The position numbers were made by a program, and so were the translations under genes. Positions 45,100 to 54,321 of a stretch of 64,000 bases of DNA are shown here, piece after piece. The notes beneath the pieces were generated by a model. It saw nothing but the letters and a program-made list of their open reading frames with translations. It ran no database searches and had not been told where the DNA came from. Position 1 is the stretch's first letter. Each line of letters opens with the position of its first letter. This stretch comes from Desulfopila_A sp964446655 (lineage in GTDB: Bacteria > Desulfobacterota > Desulfobulbia > Desulfobulbales > Desulfocapsaceae): contig CAYUPL010000013.1 of assembly GCA_964446655.1 (NCBI GenBank), positions 1 through 64,000 of the forward strand, given 5' to 3'.

Positions 45100-46647
45100 A
45101 TGAAAAAATTGGAGATACGAAGCGGCAAACCGAGCCTCGCAGACCTGCGCCGCATCAGTGAAAAACAGTTCCACCTGGAGCTGGCGCCGCAGTGCATCCC
45201 TGCAATTGAGAAATCCGTGGCAACCGTCCGGGAAATCATCGACAGCGGCAGGGTTATTTACGGCATCAACACCGGCTTCGGCCTCCTCGCCAATACCGTC
45301 ATTCCGGAAAATGAGCTGGAAAAGCTGCAGCATGCCATTGTGCTTTCCCACGCCGCCGGTGTCGGCAAATTACTGCGGGAGTCCACGGTAAGACTGATGA
45401 TCGCCTTGAAAATCAATAGCCTGGCCAGGGGATACTCCGGCATTCGTCCGCTGGTAATAGAGGCACTTCTTGCCCTTGTCAATGCCGAGGTATACCCCTG
45501 CATACCGGAAAAAGGTTCGGTGGGCGCCTCGGGCGACCTGGCCCCCCTTGCCCATATGGCTACAGTGTTACTGGGAGAAGGTGAAGTTCTGCACAAGGGC
45601 AGAAGGCTGAGTGGAAAAAAAGGATTACAGATAGCAGGACTCCAACCCATTCTGCTGGGTCCCAAAGAGGGACTGGCCCTGCTCAACGGCACCCAGGCCT
45701 CTACCGCCCTGGCCCTTGAAGGACTTTTCGCCGCCGAAAACCTCTTTGCCGCCGCCGTTGTCTCGGGCAGCCTCTCTGTTGAAGCTGCCCTGGGCAGTCG
45801 CAGGCCTTTTTCGGCCGTCATTCATAAGGTTCGGGGACACCTGGACCAAATTGACGTTGCCCGCGCCTTTCGCTCTCTGCTCAAACACAGTGAGATCGAA
45901 AAATCTCACAAAACCTGCGAAGCCGTACAAGATCCCTATTCTCTGCGCTGTCAGCCGCAGGTCATGGGCGCCTGTCTCACCCAGATACGAAACGCGGCCA
46001 AGGTTCTTCTGACGGAGGCAAACGGAGTTTCCGACAATCCTCTGGTTTTTCCAGACCAGGGCGACATTCTTTCCGGAGGTAATTTTCATGCCGAACCGGT
46101 AGCCATGGCGGCAGATAATCTCGCCCTGGCCTTTGCCGAAATTGGAGCGCTGTCGGAAAGACGAACGGCGTTGCTTATTGATACCAATATGAGCAAACTG
46201 CCGCCCTTTCTGGTGGAGAAAGGGGGACTCAATTCCGGTTTTATGATTGCCCAGGTCACCGCAGCGGCCCTGGCAAGCGAAAACAAATCGCTGGCTCATC
46301 CAGCTTCCATCGACAGCCTGCCGATCTCCGCCAATCAGGAAGATCATGTTTCCATGGCAACATTCGCCGCCAGACGGCTGGCCGACATGACGGAAAACAC
46401 GGCGGCCATTATTGCCATAGAGCTGCTGGCGGCCTGCCAGGGAGTCGACTTCAGAGCGCCGCTGCAATCTTCCACAAGACTGGAAAAGGCCAAAACAATG
46501 CTCCGCGCCAGGGTCCCTTTCTATGACCGGGATCGCTATTTCGCCCCGGATATTGCCAAAGCGACACAACTGGTTCTCTCCGGTGATTACAATGCATTTA
46601 TGCATCATAAACTTCTCCCCAGTCTCTCTGTAACCTCTGTGAACTGA
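45100..46647 (+). CDS. hutH: Histidine ammonia-lyase
   Basis: A 515-residue enzyme that removes ammonia from histidine to give urocanate. GSVGASGDLAPLAHMA holds the Ala143-Ser144-Gly145 triad that forms the MIO prosthetic group. YGINTGFG carries the catalytic tyrosine, and NDNP-like VSDNPLVF and GGNFHAEP blocks follow. Full length. It is divergent from hutU over a 250-bp control region and coupled to the hutC fragment by a TGATG overlap. Confidence 0.96.
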   Translation: MKKLEIRSGKPSLADLRRISEKQFHLELAPQCIPAIEKSVATVREIIDSGRVIYGINTGFGLLANTVIPENELEKLQHAIVLSHAAGVGKLLRESTVRLMIALKINSLARGYSGIRPLVIEALLALVNAEVYPCIPEKGSVGASGDLAPLAHMATVLLGEGEVLHKGRRLSGKKGLQIAGLQPILLGPKEGLALLNGTQASTALALEGLFAAENLFAAAVVSGSLSVEAALGSRRPFSAVIHKVRGHLDQIDVARAFRSLLKHSEIEKSHKTCEAVQDPYSLRCQPQVMGACLTQIRNAAKVLLTEANGVSDNPLVFPDQGDILSGGNFHAEPVAMAADNLALAFAEIGALSERRTALLIDTNMSKLPPFLVEKGGLNSGFMIAQVTAAALASENKSLAHPASIDSLPISANQEDHVSMATFAARRLADMTENTAAIIAIELLAACQGVDFRAPLQSSTRLEKAKTMLRARVPFYDRDRYFAPDIAKATQLVLSGDYNAFMHHKLLPSLSVTSVN

Positions 46648-47114
46648 TGGAAAAAGCCAGAACCAAGCCTGCCGAACTCTCTCCAACAGGCACGACGCCA
46701 AAGATAGCTCTCTTCCAGCAAATCAAGGATTATATCACTGCTAGGCTTGATTCAGGAGAATATTGCTCAGGTATGCAGATTCCGTCGGAGGCTGAACTGG
46801 GTGAATTGTTCAACACTTCCAGGATGACGGTAAACAGGGCTTTGCGGGAACTGGCGGCAGAAGGAAGAATCAGGCGCAAACAGGGTCGAGGCAGCTTCGC
46901 AGCCGAGCCGCAGTCGCTCTCGGCCCTCTTTGAGGTGAAATCCATTGCCGAAGAAATCCGTGAGCAAGGGGGCACCTACTCCTGCTACATCCATCTGCTC
47001 GATGAGGAACCGGCGCGCCCAACTCTTGCTGAAGCAATGAACCTTGAGCCGTATGCGCCGGTTTTCCATTCCATCATGGTGCATGGTTTAGGTTACGGCA
47101 ACCTCGACTGGTGA
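46647..47114 (+). CDS. hutC: Truncated HutC-like GntR-family regulator
   Basis: A 155-residue protein with an intact winged-helix domain (about 20-88: QIPSEAELGELFNTSRMTVNRALRELAAEGRIRRKQGRG), then only the first third of the UTRA effector domain, ending in VFHSIMVHGLGYGNLDW. Full HutC/GntR proteins have about 240 residues. The missing part includes most of the ligand pocket and the dimer-linked strand. The gene overlaps the hutH stop (TGATG). It may be a decayed repressor or one that binds without sensing urocanate. Treat as a candidate pseudogene. Confidence 0.75.
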   Translation: MEKARTKPAELSPTGTTPKIALFQQIKDYITARLDSGEYCSGMQIPSEAELGELFNTSRMTVNRALRELAAEGRIRRKQGRGSFAAEPQSLSALFEVKSIAEEIREQGGTYSCYIHLLDEEPARPTLAEAMNLEPYAPVFHSIMVHGLGYGNLDW

Positions 47115-47124
47115 GAATTTCGGG

Positions 47125-47463
47125 CTAACAGAGTTTTGCTCCCAAAGGCACATCCATATCAGGAATACACAGCGTCACCGCACCTGCAGCATTATGAAAA
47201 CCGGTTATCAGGCATTCCGACATCAAAGGGCCGATCTGTTTTGCCGGAAAATTCACGACGCCTACCACCAGACGTCCAAGCAAATCTTCAGGAGTATAGA
47301 GTTCCGTAATCTGCACACTGGACTTCCGTACCCCTATCTCTTCACCAAAGTCTACATGAAGTATATAGGCCGGCCGGCGCGCCTCCGGAAATTCTTCCGC
47401 CCGTATGACTTTACCGACACGCAATTCGACTTTTTCAAAATCCTGCCATGATATGGTATCCAT
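47125..47463 (-). CDS. csaA: CsaA-type tRNA-binding domain protein
   Basis: A 112-residue OB-fold protein of the CsaA type (EMAP/tRNA-binding family). WQDFEKVELRVGKVIRAEEFP is the N-terminal family start, and SVQITELYTPEDLLGRLVVGVVNFP and SECLITGF follow. CsaA is proposed as a secretion chaperone or tRNA binder in other bacteria. The ATG at 47463 with GGAG upstream is preferred over upstream codons. It is convergent with hutC, 10 bp apart. Confidence 0.85.
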   Translation of the reverse strand: MDTISWQDFEKVELRVGKVIRAEEFPEARRPAYILHVDFGEEIGVRKSSVQITELYTPEDLLGRLVVGVVNFPAKQIGPLMSECLITGFHNAAGAVTLCIPDMDVPLGAKLC

Positions 47464-47584
47464 TGGTCTTCTTCTCCAGTCTCTTTTTGTCTTGAAATAT
47501 CTGGGACCAATCACAGTGTTCCGGCTCAATACAGTGCGTTCTTGCCGCCGGTGTCTCTGTGCTTCTTCATCATTAAAAAATATC

Positions 47585-47857
47585 TCAGGCCCGGCTGCGC
47601 TTTTCGCTCCTGCTTAAAATAAGTCGTCCTCCGACCGAGGCTCCAATGATGACTGCCATACCGAGAAGCACTTGCGGAGAAATCTTCTGACCATGCACCA
47701 AAGCCACGAAGAGCACGGCCAGAGGCGGGGTAAGATAACTGAGGAAACTAAAGAACATCAACTCTTCGGTTGACAACCCCTGTAGTCCCGAGCCGGTCGC
47801 CACCGGCAGACTTGCCCAGCACAGTATTGCTCCAACGGCATACAAATAGTGTTTCAT
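47585..47857 (-). pseudogene. EamA/DMT transporter with internal deletion
   Basis: A 90-residue frame that reads like the first helix of an EamA drug/metabolite transporter (YAVGAILCWASLPVATGSGL) fused in frame to the last two helices of the second EamA repeat (SYLTPPLAVLFVALVHGQ, then LLGMAVIIGASVGGRLIL). About 200 residues of the usual 290 are gone. The frame stays open, so a small three-helix protein may still be made. The ATG at 47857 has a weak ribosome-binding site. Most likely the result of one internal deletion. Confidence 0.7.
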
Positions 47858-47870
47858 GAAAAAATTCCTC

Positions 47871-49259
47871 TTATGCGACAGCCTCCAGGCGTCGCAGCTT
47901 GCGCAGATAACAGGCAACAGTTTCTACGCCCTTAAAAAACTGGCTCAAACTGAATTTTTCATTGGGCCCGTGCACACCATCATCCGGCAACCCAAAACCC
48001 ATCAGAACTACTGGAATACCAAGGTGAGTGTCAAACAGCGCCGCAATGGGAATAGAACCACCCTCTCGGGCGAATACCGGTTTTCTGCCATAGACCTGCT
48101 CAATGGCGGCCACTGCGGCCTGAACAGAAGTATTATCAGAGGGTACCGATATACCTCGTCCACCATGAAGATTTTTCACTTCAACCGTATAGCCGGCCGG
48201 CATTTTCTTCTCTACCGCTTTGGCAAATAACGGGAAAACATCAACAGGATTCATGGTTGCGGGCAATCTGAGACTCACCTTGGCAAGTGCTTCCGCGGCA
48301 ATGAAGGTTTTCGCTCCGCATCCTGTAAAACCGCCGCGTATGCCGTGTACCTCAAGAGTCGGCCTGATTCCAAGACACTCCGAGGGAGAAAATTCTTTCT
48401 CTCCCACCAGTTCCGTCACACCAATTTCCGTCAGCAGAGACTTTTTTACCTCCTCCCGAGACTGTTCCCAATAGTCCCGCTCTTCATCCGGAACCGTTAC
48501 CGGGAAATCATATATGCCATCGACCTCTATCCTGCCATCCTCTCCTTTCAGCCTGGCAATGAGCAAACAGAGGGCATGGATCGGATTAGGAGCAACTCCA
48601 CCATAACTACCTGAATGAAGGTCGCTTTTTGCTCCTCTTACATATATTTCGGTATAGAGAATGCCGCGCAGTCCACTGATAATGGATGGCTGCTCCCCGG
48701 AAAGCATATGGGTATCGCAAATAAGAGCCGCATCGGCCCGGAGCCTGTCGACATGAGAATGCACATATCTCTCAACACATGCACCACCCGCCTCTTCTTC
48801 GCCTTCCAACAGAATTTTAACATTGATCGGCAGACCTCCTCCACCTTTCACCAGCGCCTCCAAAGCGGATAGCACAATCATCACCTGACCCTTATCATCA
48901 CTGGCGCCCCTGGCAAAAATCGAATCGTTCTCTATGCGGGGGATGAACGGATTACTTTGCCATTTACTCAACGGATCAACGGGCTGGACATCATAGTGGC
49001 CATAGATAAGAAGGGTCGGCTGGTTATCCCGGTGGTCGCTCCATTCAGCATAGACCAGCGGATGCCCCTCTCCTTCAATCAGCTCGACCAAGGGAAAACC
49101 GATATCGTCCAGCTTCTTTTTCGCCCATTGGGCGGCATGAAATACATCACCGCTATGCTCCGGCAGGGTGCTGATACTGGGAATTGTCAACCACTCAACC
49201 AGTTCGTCGATAAACTTTTGCTGATGTCTTGCAATATACTCCTCAATTGGTGCAGCCAT
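47871..49259 (-). CDS. M20-family dipeptidase (zinc metallopeptidase)
   Basis: A 462-residue enzyme of the M20/ArgE/DapE family, dipeptidase subgroup. Metal ligand blocks are IYGHYDVQPVDP (His), GASDDKGQ (bridging Asp and neighbour), GEEEAGG (general-base Glu and metal Glu) and HGPNEKF (last His). The lid domain begins about residue 200. I chose the ATG at 49259, after AGAGGTAGG, over the one six codons earlier. It releases amino acids from small peptides and could feed the hut route. Confidence 0.92.
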   Translation of the reverse strand: MAAPIEEYIARHQQKFIDELVEWLTIPSISTLPEHSGDVFHAAQWAKKKLDDIGFPLVELIEGEGHPLVYAEWSDHRDNQPTLLIYGHYDVQPVDPLSKWQSNPFIPRIENDSIFARGASDDKGQVMIVLSALEALVKGGGGLPINVKILLEGEEEAGGACVERYVHSHVDRLRADAALICDTHMLSGEQPSIISGLRGILYTEIYVRGAKSDLHSGSYGGVAPNPIHALCLLIARLKGEDGRIEVDGIYDFPVTVPDEERDYWEQSREEVKKSLLTEIGVTELVGEKEFSPSECLGIRPTLEVHGIRGGFTGCGAKTFIAAEALAKVSLRLPATMNPVDVFPLFAKAVEKKMPAGYTVEVKNLHGGRGISVPSDNTSVQAAVAAIEQVYGRKPVFAREGGSIPIAALFDTHLGIPVVLMGFGLPDDGVHGPNEKFSLSQFFKGVETVACYLRKLRRLEAVA

Positions 49260-49670
49260 ATTGCCTACCTCTGTCACTCTTTAACAATGGTAATACTTTT
49301 AGCGTAATCTTATTCTTCCGCTGATGATATAGATACACTCCGGCTTCATACAGGAAAAGTATGCAACGTACTCCAACAATCAAAGAATTCCAACAGGAAA
49401 ACCCCGAACAGAACAGAGTACACTGACCAGCTGATACAATATGCGCCGTGGAAATTATGTCGTTGCTTTTGGTTGGGAAGGGATGCAGCAATGGGTTGGA
49501 AGTAGAGCACAGACTCGAAAAAACGCCACCCGAAGGATATATCGTTATAGTATACTGTCCGACATAAAAAAAAATCCGGCCGGACAGTGACATTCAACGG
49601 CCTTGAAATCGCTGCGCTCTACACAAAGGCAAGATGGAATCGATACCACAAACCTCGCCTGTCGTTACAC
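49260..49670. other. Intergenic region upstream of the M20 gene
   Basis: About 410 bases with no supportable gene. It includes a perfect 8-bp inverted repeat ACTGTCCG (49554-49561) and CGGACAGT (49581-49588) around an A-rich 19-base loop, which may be a terminator for the minus-strand FKBP gene: the strand reads GTCCGGCCGGAT followed by nine Ts. Confidence 0.45.
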
Positions 49671-50099
49671 TCAGGCAACTTCTACCAGCTCAATATCGAA
49701 GTTCAGATCTTCGCCGGCCAGAGGTGGATTAGCATCCAACTTGATATGGGTTTCAGTGATTTCGACAACCGTTACAACAACCAGTTCCCCATTAGGACCA
49801 CCCATCTGCAGCTTCTGGCCTATTTCAGGGTTAATATCAGCCGGCACATGCTCTTTGGGAGCGGCAATAACCAGCTCTTCATTTCTTGGACCGTAGGCCT
49901 TATCCACCGGGATCGTAACGCTCTTTTTCTCGCCGACCGCCATACCGGCAACAGCCTCATCAAATCCGGCAATTACCTGACCGCTTCCAAGGGTAAATTC
50001 AAGAGGATCCCGTCCCTCGGATGTATCAAAAACGGATCCGTTATCCAGGGTTCCTTTATAATGAATTTTGACCGTATTTCCTTCCTGTGCTACTGACAT
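49671..50099 (-). CDS. FKBP-type peptidyl-prolyl isomerase (SlyD-like)
   Basis: A 142-residue isomerase of the SlyD/FkpB group. VKIHYKGTLDNGSVFDTSEG and EFTLGSGQVIAGFDEAV are the FKBP core, and the inserted chaperone flap is at about 70-120 (VPADINPEIGQKLQMGGPNG). The metal-binding histidine tail of SlyD is absent. It is cytoplasmic as no signal peptide is present. A common housekeeping folding aid. Confidence 0.93.
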   Translation of the reverse strand: MSVAQEGNTVKIHYKGTLDNGSVFDTSEGRDPLEFTLGSGQVIAGFDEAVAGMAVGEKKSVTIPVDKAYGPRNEELVIAAPKEHVPADINPEIGQKLQMGGPNGELVVVTVVEITETHIKLDANPPLAGEDLNFDIELVEVA

Positions 50100-50321
50100 G
50101 AAAACTCCTTCCGCCGCATCGGCGTCTGTTGTACTGATTTACAGGCACGTCCGCCTGACTAAAATTGCAACAATAGCATAGTTGCTCTATAAATGATATG
50201 ATGAAAATCTGAAAATTTTCTGCAGCGTATTCATTATTTATATCAACACGTTATATCCAATCCAACTTGTCTTCCTCCAACTCGGGCCAAAACTTTGACC
50301 CAACACCGGTCCTGGTACCCA

Positions 50322-52475
50322 CTACACCTTAAATGTGGACACAAGCCCGGCTAAACCATCAGCCAGTTTGCTCAACCTCTCAGCATTACCGCTGACCTCG
50401 GCCGAGTTGCTGCTCATCTCGGACGCTGCCTGATTAACTTCCGCGATTTCCCTGGCAACATCCTGTGACACAGCAGAGCTTTCGGCTACATTAATATTAA
50501 CATCCTGTATTCCTTGAGAAATAGTAGCAACACTCTGGGAAATTTCACTGGCGGTAACGGACTGTTCCTCCACGGCTGTGGCAATGTTATTGACGATTTC
50601 GCTGTTTTCTCCAACAATACTGCTGATGGAACGAATCTGTGTCACTGCCGCATCCGTATTTCTCTGGATTCCTTCGATTCTTCCCTTTATTTCATCCGTG
50701 GCCTCGGCGGTCTGCTTGGCAAGCTCTTTAATTTCGCCGGCGACAACCGCAAAACCTTTGCCGGCCTCACCAGCCCGAGCCGCTTCAATTGTGGCATTAA
50801 GAGCCAATAAATCAACCTGATCCGAGATATCTGATATAGTCTCAAGCACTTTACTGATCTCCTGAGCTGATACGCCTAGTTCGTCAACCCGCACAGAAGA
50901 CTCAGCCGCCTGCTTCACAGCCTTGTCTGTTATCAGGCGCGCTTTTTCCGATGTTTCGGCAATTTCGTTGATGGTTGCCGTCATCTCTTCAACCGCGGCG
51001 GCCACCACATTGACACCTCCGGTGGTTTCTTCCATGGAGCGCGAAACATTGGCCATATTGGCGGACATTTGCTCCATGGCAGCAGCGACGCTACCCGCCT
51101 TTGCCGAGGTATTGGCGGAACCTTTGGTCATCTCACCGGAAATGGCACTAAGGGAATGCGCCGAACGCTGCATTTTTTCTGAATCTCCAGCCATCCCTTG
51201 TATGATTTCCTGAAGTTTCTCTACAAAAATATTAAACCATTTTGCCATCTCGGCAAGCTCATCCCTGGTGGAAACCACCAGCCTCTTGGTCAGATCACCT
51301 TCACCCTGAGCAATATCCTGCAACATTCCTGCCGCTGCTCGTATTGGGGCAACCAATTTCCTGGTAATTAAAGAGATGATAATTCCGGCCAAAACAATCA
51401 TCACCACACTGATAGCGATAATCCAGGTCCGCTGCTCTGCAACTGTCTCCGCAAAGGACTGCTTTTGAACCGCCATGGCTTTATCGATATCATCCATATA
51501 GATCCCGGTCCCGACAATCCAGCCCCACTCCTCAAACAGCTTCACAAAAGAGAGCTTTCGTATTGGCTCTTGCTCCCCCGGTTTTGGCCAGTAATATTCC
51601 ACGAACCCCTCTTTTTTTTCTCTCGCTACTTTAACCATGTCGACGAAAAGAAAATTTCCCTTGGGGTCTTTGAAATTCTGCATATTCTTTCCGTCAAGAT
51701 CCGGATTGATTGGATGCATGATGATATTGGCATCGGTATCTATAATGAAAAAATAATCATCTCCTGCCGGTCCAAATCGCAAATTAGCGATCTGTCTTCT
51801 GGCATCTTCTTTAAACTGGGCCTCGGCGGTCTCCAGGTAGACTCCGGTACCCAAAATCCAATTCCATGGTTCGAATACTTTTACATAAGAAAGTTTGGCG
51901 ACAGGTTCTTGCTCTCCCGGTTTCGGCCAGTAATAATCGACAAAACCTTCGCCTGCGGCGGCACAGACCTCGACCATTTCCATAAATAATTTTTTCCCGT
52001 TCGGGTCCTTAAAATCACTGAGATCCCGGCCGTTCAGAGAGGGGTTTACAGGATGCATCACCATCCGTGGTTGCATGTCGTTAATCCAAATATAATTATC
52101 CCCCTGATAACGCATAGCGGCAACCATCTCAAAAGCCAGTTGTTGTTTCTCCTCCTCATCAATATCGCTACGGCTGTACAACGCTTCAATCGCTGTATAG
52201 GCCAAGTCTATGACTGACTGCAACTGCTGCTCGTACTCTTTGGCTATCATCTCCGGATCATTGGCCGCCCGGTGCCTGCTTGCCATAATCTCGAAGGTAT
52301 TACGTACCAGATCCTGCAGCTTTTCATCCTTGCTCAGACTCATGATCTCCCCAATGGCCTCAAGACTGCCGGCACCCTGATTGTTGAGAGCCCGAAGAGT
52401 CAAACCCATGATAACAAGCCCAAAGAGGAGAAAAAGCGGCAGAGTTGCCATAAGAATTTTTTTCATTATCGACAT
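50322..52475 (-). CDS. Methyl-accepting chemotaxis protein with tandem Cache domains
   Basis: A 717-residue receptor: N-terminal membrane helix (about 6-27), two tandem single-Cache domains (about 90-210 and 215-330), second membrane helix (TWIIAISVVMIVLAGIIISL, about 348-367), HAMP, and a full signalling domain (about 450-717) with the hairpin tip near ISDQVDLLALNATIEAARAG. Both Cache copies share the WPKPGEQEP motif and the IMHP(I/V)NP block, so they arose by duplication. No C-terminal NWETF-like pentapeptide. The periplasmic ligand is unknown. Confidence 0.93.
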   Translation of the reverse strand: MSIMKKILMATLPLFLLFGLVIMGLTLRALNNQGAGSLEAIGEIMSLSKDEKLQDLVRNTFEIMASRHRAANDPEMIAKEYEQQLQSVIDLAYTAIEALYSRSDIDEEEKQQLAFEMVAAMRYQGDNYIWINDMQPRMVMHPVNPSLNGRDLSDFKDPNGKKLFMEMVEVCAAAGEGFVDYYWPKPGEQEPVAKLSYVKVFEPWNWILGTGVYLETAEAQFKEDARRQIANLRFGPAGDDYFFIIDTDANIIMHPINPDLDGKNMQNFKDPKGNFLFVDMVKVAREKKEGFVEYYWPKPGEQEPIRKLSFVKLFEEWGWIVGTGIYMDDIDKAMAVQKQSFAETVAEQRTWIIAISVVMIVLAGIIISLITRKLVAPIRAAAGMLQDIAQGEGDLTKRLVVSTRDELAEMAKWFNIFVEKLQEIIQGMAGDSEKMQRSAHSLSAISGEMTKGSANTSAKAGSVAAAMEQMSANMANVSRSMEETTGGVNVVAAAVEEMTATINEIAETSEKARLITDKAVKQAAESSVRVDELGVSAQEISKVLETISDISDQVDLLALNATIEAARAGEAGKGFAVVAGEIKELAKQTAEATDEIKGRIEGIQRNTDAAVTQIRSISSIVGENSEIVNNIATAVEEQSVTASEISQSVATISQGIQDVNINVAESSAVSQDVAREIAEVNQAASEMSSNSAEVSGNAERLSKLADGLAGLVSTFKV

Positions 52476-52880
52476 ACTATCTCCTCCGAGTCGTCATTTT
52501 AAGCAGGAGATTCTCCCACTACAATCATCACCCTTCCCTGCCCGAGCAACGCCCCATATTCCTTAAAAAACAGTCCCTTCTGAATTATACGTTCAGCGAA
52601 GATGTAAAGTCAACACGCTGAAGACGTTAGTAGCCAACTTAAACAATTAGCACTATTTTTTAATTCTACCCGTAATTCCGGTATACCGGCAAACGCACCA
52701 ATTTAGTTATCTTTTTTATGATTAGAGAAATATCCAAGGCCAACCTTTTTTGCTGTGGCAAATACTTTTGCCCTGATTCGATGCTGATTCTTTTTATTTT
52801 CCCCAGATCTGCTATAGTGGAAAAATCAGTACGTTCATCACCTTTCTTTTCCTTTGAACCTGCATAATATTATTAAAATA
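52476..52880. other. Divergent intergenic region receptor / HI0933-type gene
   Basis: About 400 bases with no gene. It contains the chemoreceptor promoter on the minus strand. The plus-strand side has a TATAGT near 52813 that could serve the flavoprotein gene, without a good -35. Confidence 0.4.
52584..52613 (-). promoter_or_regulatory. Strong sigma70-type promoter of the chemoreceptor
   Basis: On the minus strand TTGACT (52608-52613) and a perfect TATAAT (52584-52589) are 18 bases apart, about 110 bases before the receptor ATG. An inverted repeat TTCAGCG/CGCTGAA (52592-52598, 52616-52622) covers the spacer and may be an operator. Confidence 0.6.
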
Positions 52881-54143
52881 ATGAGAAAAGTAATAGTAAT
52901 CGGCGCCGGTGCAGCCGGTTTAATGGCTGCCGGGCAAGCTAGTTTTCAGGGCGCTGAAGTGCAGCTTTTTGAGAAGATGCCTCTTCCCGGCAAAAAAATC
53001 CTGCTCAGCGGCAAAGGCCGCTGTAATCTTACCAACCAGGCCGACCGGGATCTCTTTCTCGATCATTTCAACAAAGGTGGCCGTTTTCTCCGTCAACCGT
53101 TTTCCCGATTTTTTATCACCGAGTTGACCGATTTTTTTGAAGGACAGGGGATTAAGCTGGTTACAGAGCGGGGCGGCCGAGTTTTTCCCGCAAGCGGCAA
53201 GGCCTCCGACATAGTCGATGCCCTGCTCAGCTATATTGTTTCACAGGGTGTGCGGCTTCACTGTGACACCCCTTTACAGGAACTGCTCATAAAGGCCGGT
53301 AAAGTGGTCGGCATTCGTTGCCATGGCGAAATCCTCACCTGTGATGCCGTTATCATTGCCTGCGGCGGAGCTTCTTACCCCTCCACCGGTTCCAGCGGAG
53401 ACGGCTACAGGTTCGCTGAGGCTGCAGGACATACCATTACTCCTTTACGACCGGCATTAATACCTCTGCTTGTAGATGATCCAATGGTGCACCGGCTCGC
53501 CGGTCTCGACCTCAAAAACGTCGGCGTACGAATTTACAGTAACGGCAAACGCAAAAAGGCCGATTTCGGCGAAATAGGCTTTACCCGGTTCGGTATCGGT
53601 GGACCCGTTATCTTGACTAACAGCCTTTTTGTGGTCGACAGCCTCAACAAAGGGCACCAGGTAACCATCGCAGTCGATCTCAAACCGGCACTGGACGAGA
53701 AAAAACTGGATAACCGGCTTGTCCGCGACTTCCAGCAGCGCTGCCATGAGAAAATCTGTTCGGTTCTAGGTGGTCTCCTGCCCCGGCAATTAATCCCGAC
53801 GGCCCTGCACTTTTGCGCCATCGACACCGAAAAGGAGGCGGGACAAATACGGGCAGAGGAGCGGGTCCGTCTTCGCGCCTGGCTGAAAGACTTTCGCCTT
53901 GCCGTCAGTGGCTACAGACCCCTGGCTGAAGCGATAGTTACAGCCGGAGGAGTGCGGGTCAATGAGGTCGATCCCGATACCATGGAGTCCAGAAAAACAA
54001 AGGGTCTCTATCTGGCCGGTGAGATTCTCGACATCAATGGGGATACAGGAGGTTACAACCTTCAGGCCGCCTTTTCCACCGGCTGGCTGGCCGGCTGTAG
54101 CGCGGCACTGGGCCAAAATACTTCTACGCCGACAGTCTCCTAG
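52881..54143 (+). CDS. HI0933/YhiN-family NAD(P)/FAD-dependent oxidoreductase
   Basis: A 420-residue flavoprotein of the HI0933 (BaiN/YhiN) family. VIVIGAGAAGLMAAGQAS is the FAD-binding start, PGKKILLSGKGRCNLTN the family signature, VIIACGGASYPSTGSSGDGY and the C-terminal VTAGGVRVNEVD and GLYLAGEILDINGDTGGYNLQ blocks all present. The reaction is not established for the family in general. The ATG at 52881 has a poor ribosome-binding site, and an upstream TTG at 52854 is possible. Confidence 0.9.
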   Translation: MRKVIVIGAGAAGLMAAGQASFQGAEVQLFEKMPLPGKKILLSGKGRCNLTNQADRDLFLDHFNKGGRFLRQPFSRFFITELTDFFEGQGIKLVTERGGRVFPASGKASDIVDALLSYIVSQGVRLHCDTPLQELLIKAGKVVGIRCHGEILTCDAVIIACGGASYPSTGSSGDGYRFAEAAGHTITPLRPALIPLLVDDPMVHRLAGLDLKNVGVRIYSNGKRKKADFGEIGFTRFGIGGPVILTNSLFVVDSLNKGHQVTIAVDLKPALDEKKLDNRLVRDFQQRCHEKICSVLGGLLPRQLIPTALHFCAIDTEKEAGQIRAEERVRLRAWLKDFRLAVSGYRPLAEAIVTAGGVRVNEVDPDTMESRKTKGLYLAGEILDINGDTGGYNLQAAFSTGWLAGCSAALGQNTSTPTVS

Positions 54144-54219
54144 AAAACCTTTAAACATTACTCTTTTCTGAAAAACCTTTCCCTTCGGTCCACTTTGCTG
54201 TATATCTATAGTCACGTTA

Positions 54220-54233
54220 TGTGCAAATGCACA
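54220..54233. promoter_or_regulatory. Small palindrome before the persulfide reductase gene
   Basis: TGTGC-AAAT-GCACA is a perfect 5-bp inverted repeat of the size of a CRP/FNR-class half-site pair, 90 bp before the next gene. The regulator is not known. It could be chance. Confidence 0.3.
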
Positions 54234-54321
54234 CCACTGCGTAGTACCTGTTCACTAGTGTAAAAACAATTCCTCTTTCCGCCAGGGAGAGAGCTTCAAC
54301 CATATTACCGTAGAGGATGTC

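Noticed and set aside
45625..46701. A 358-codon open frame on the minus strand
   Set aside because: Antisense to hutH; hutH has the MIO triad and full-length family match.
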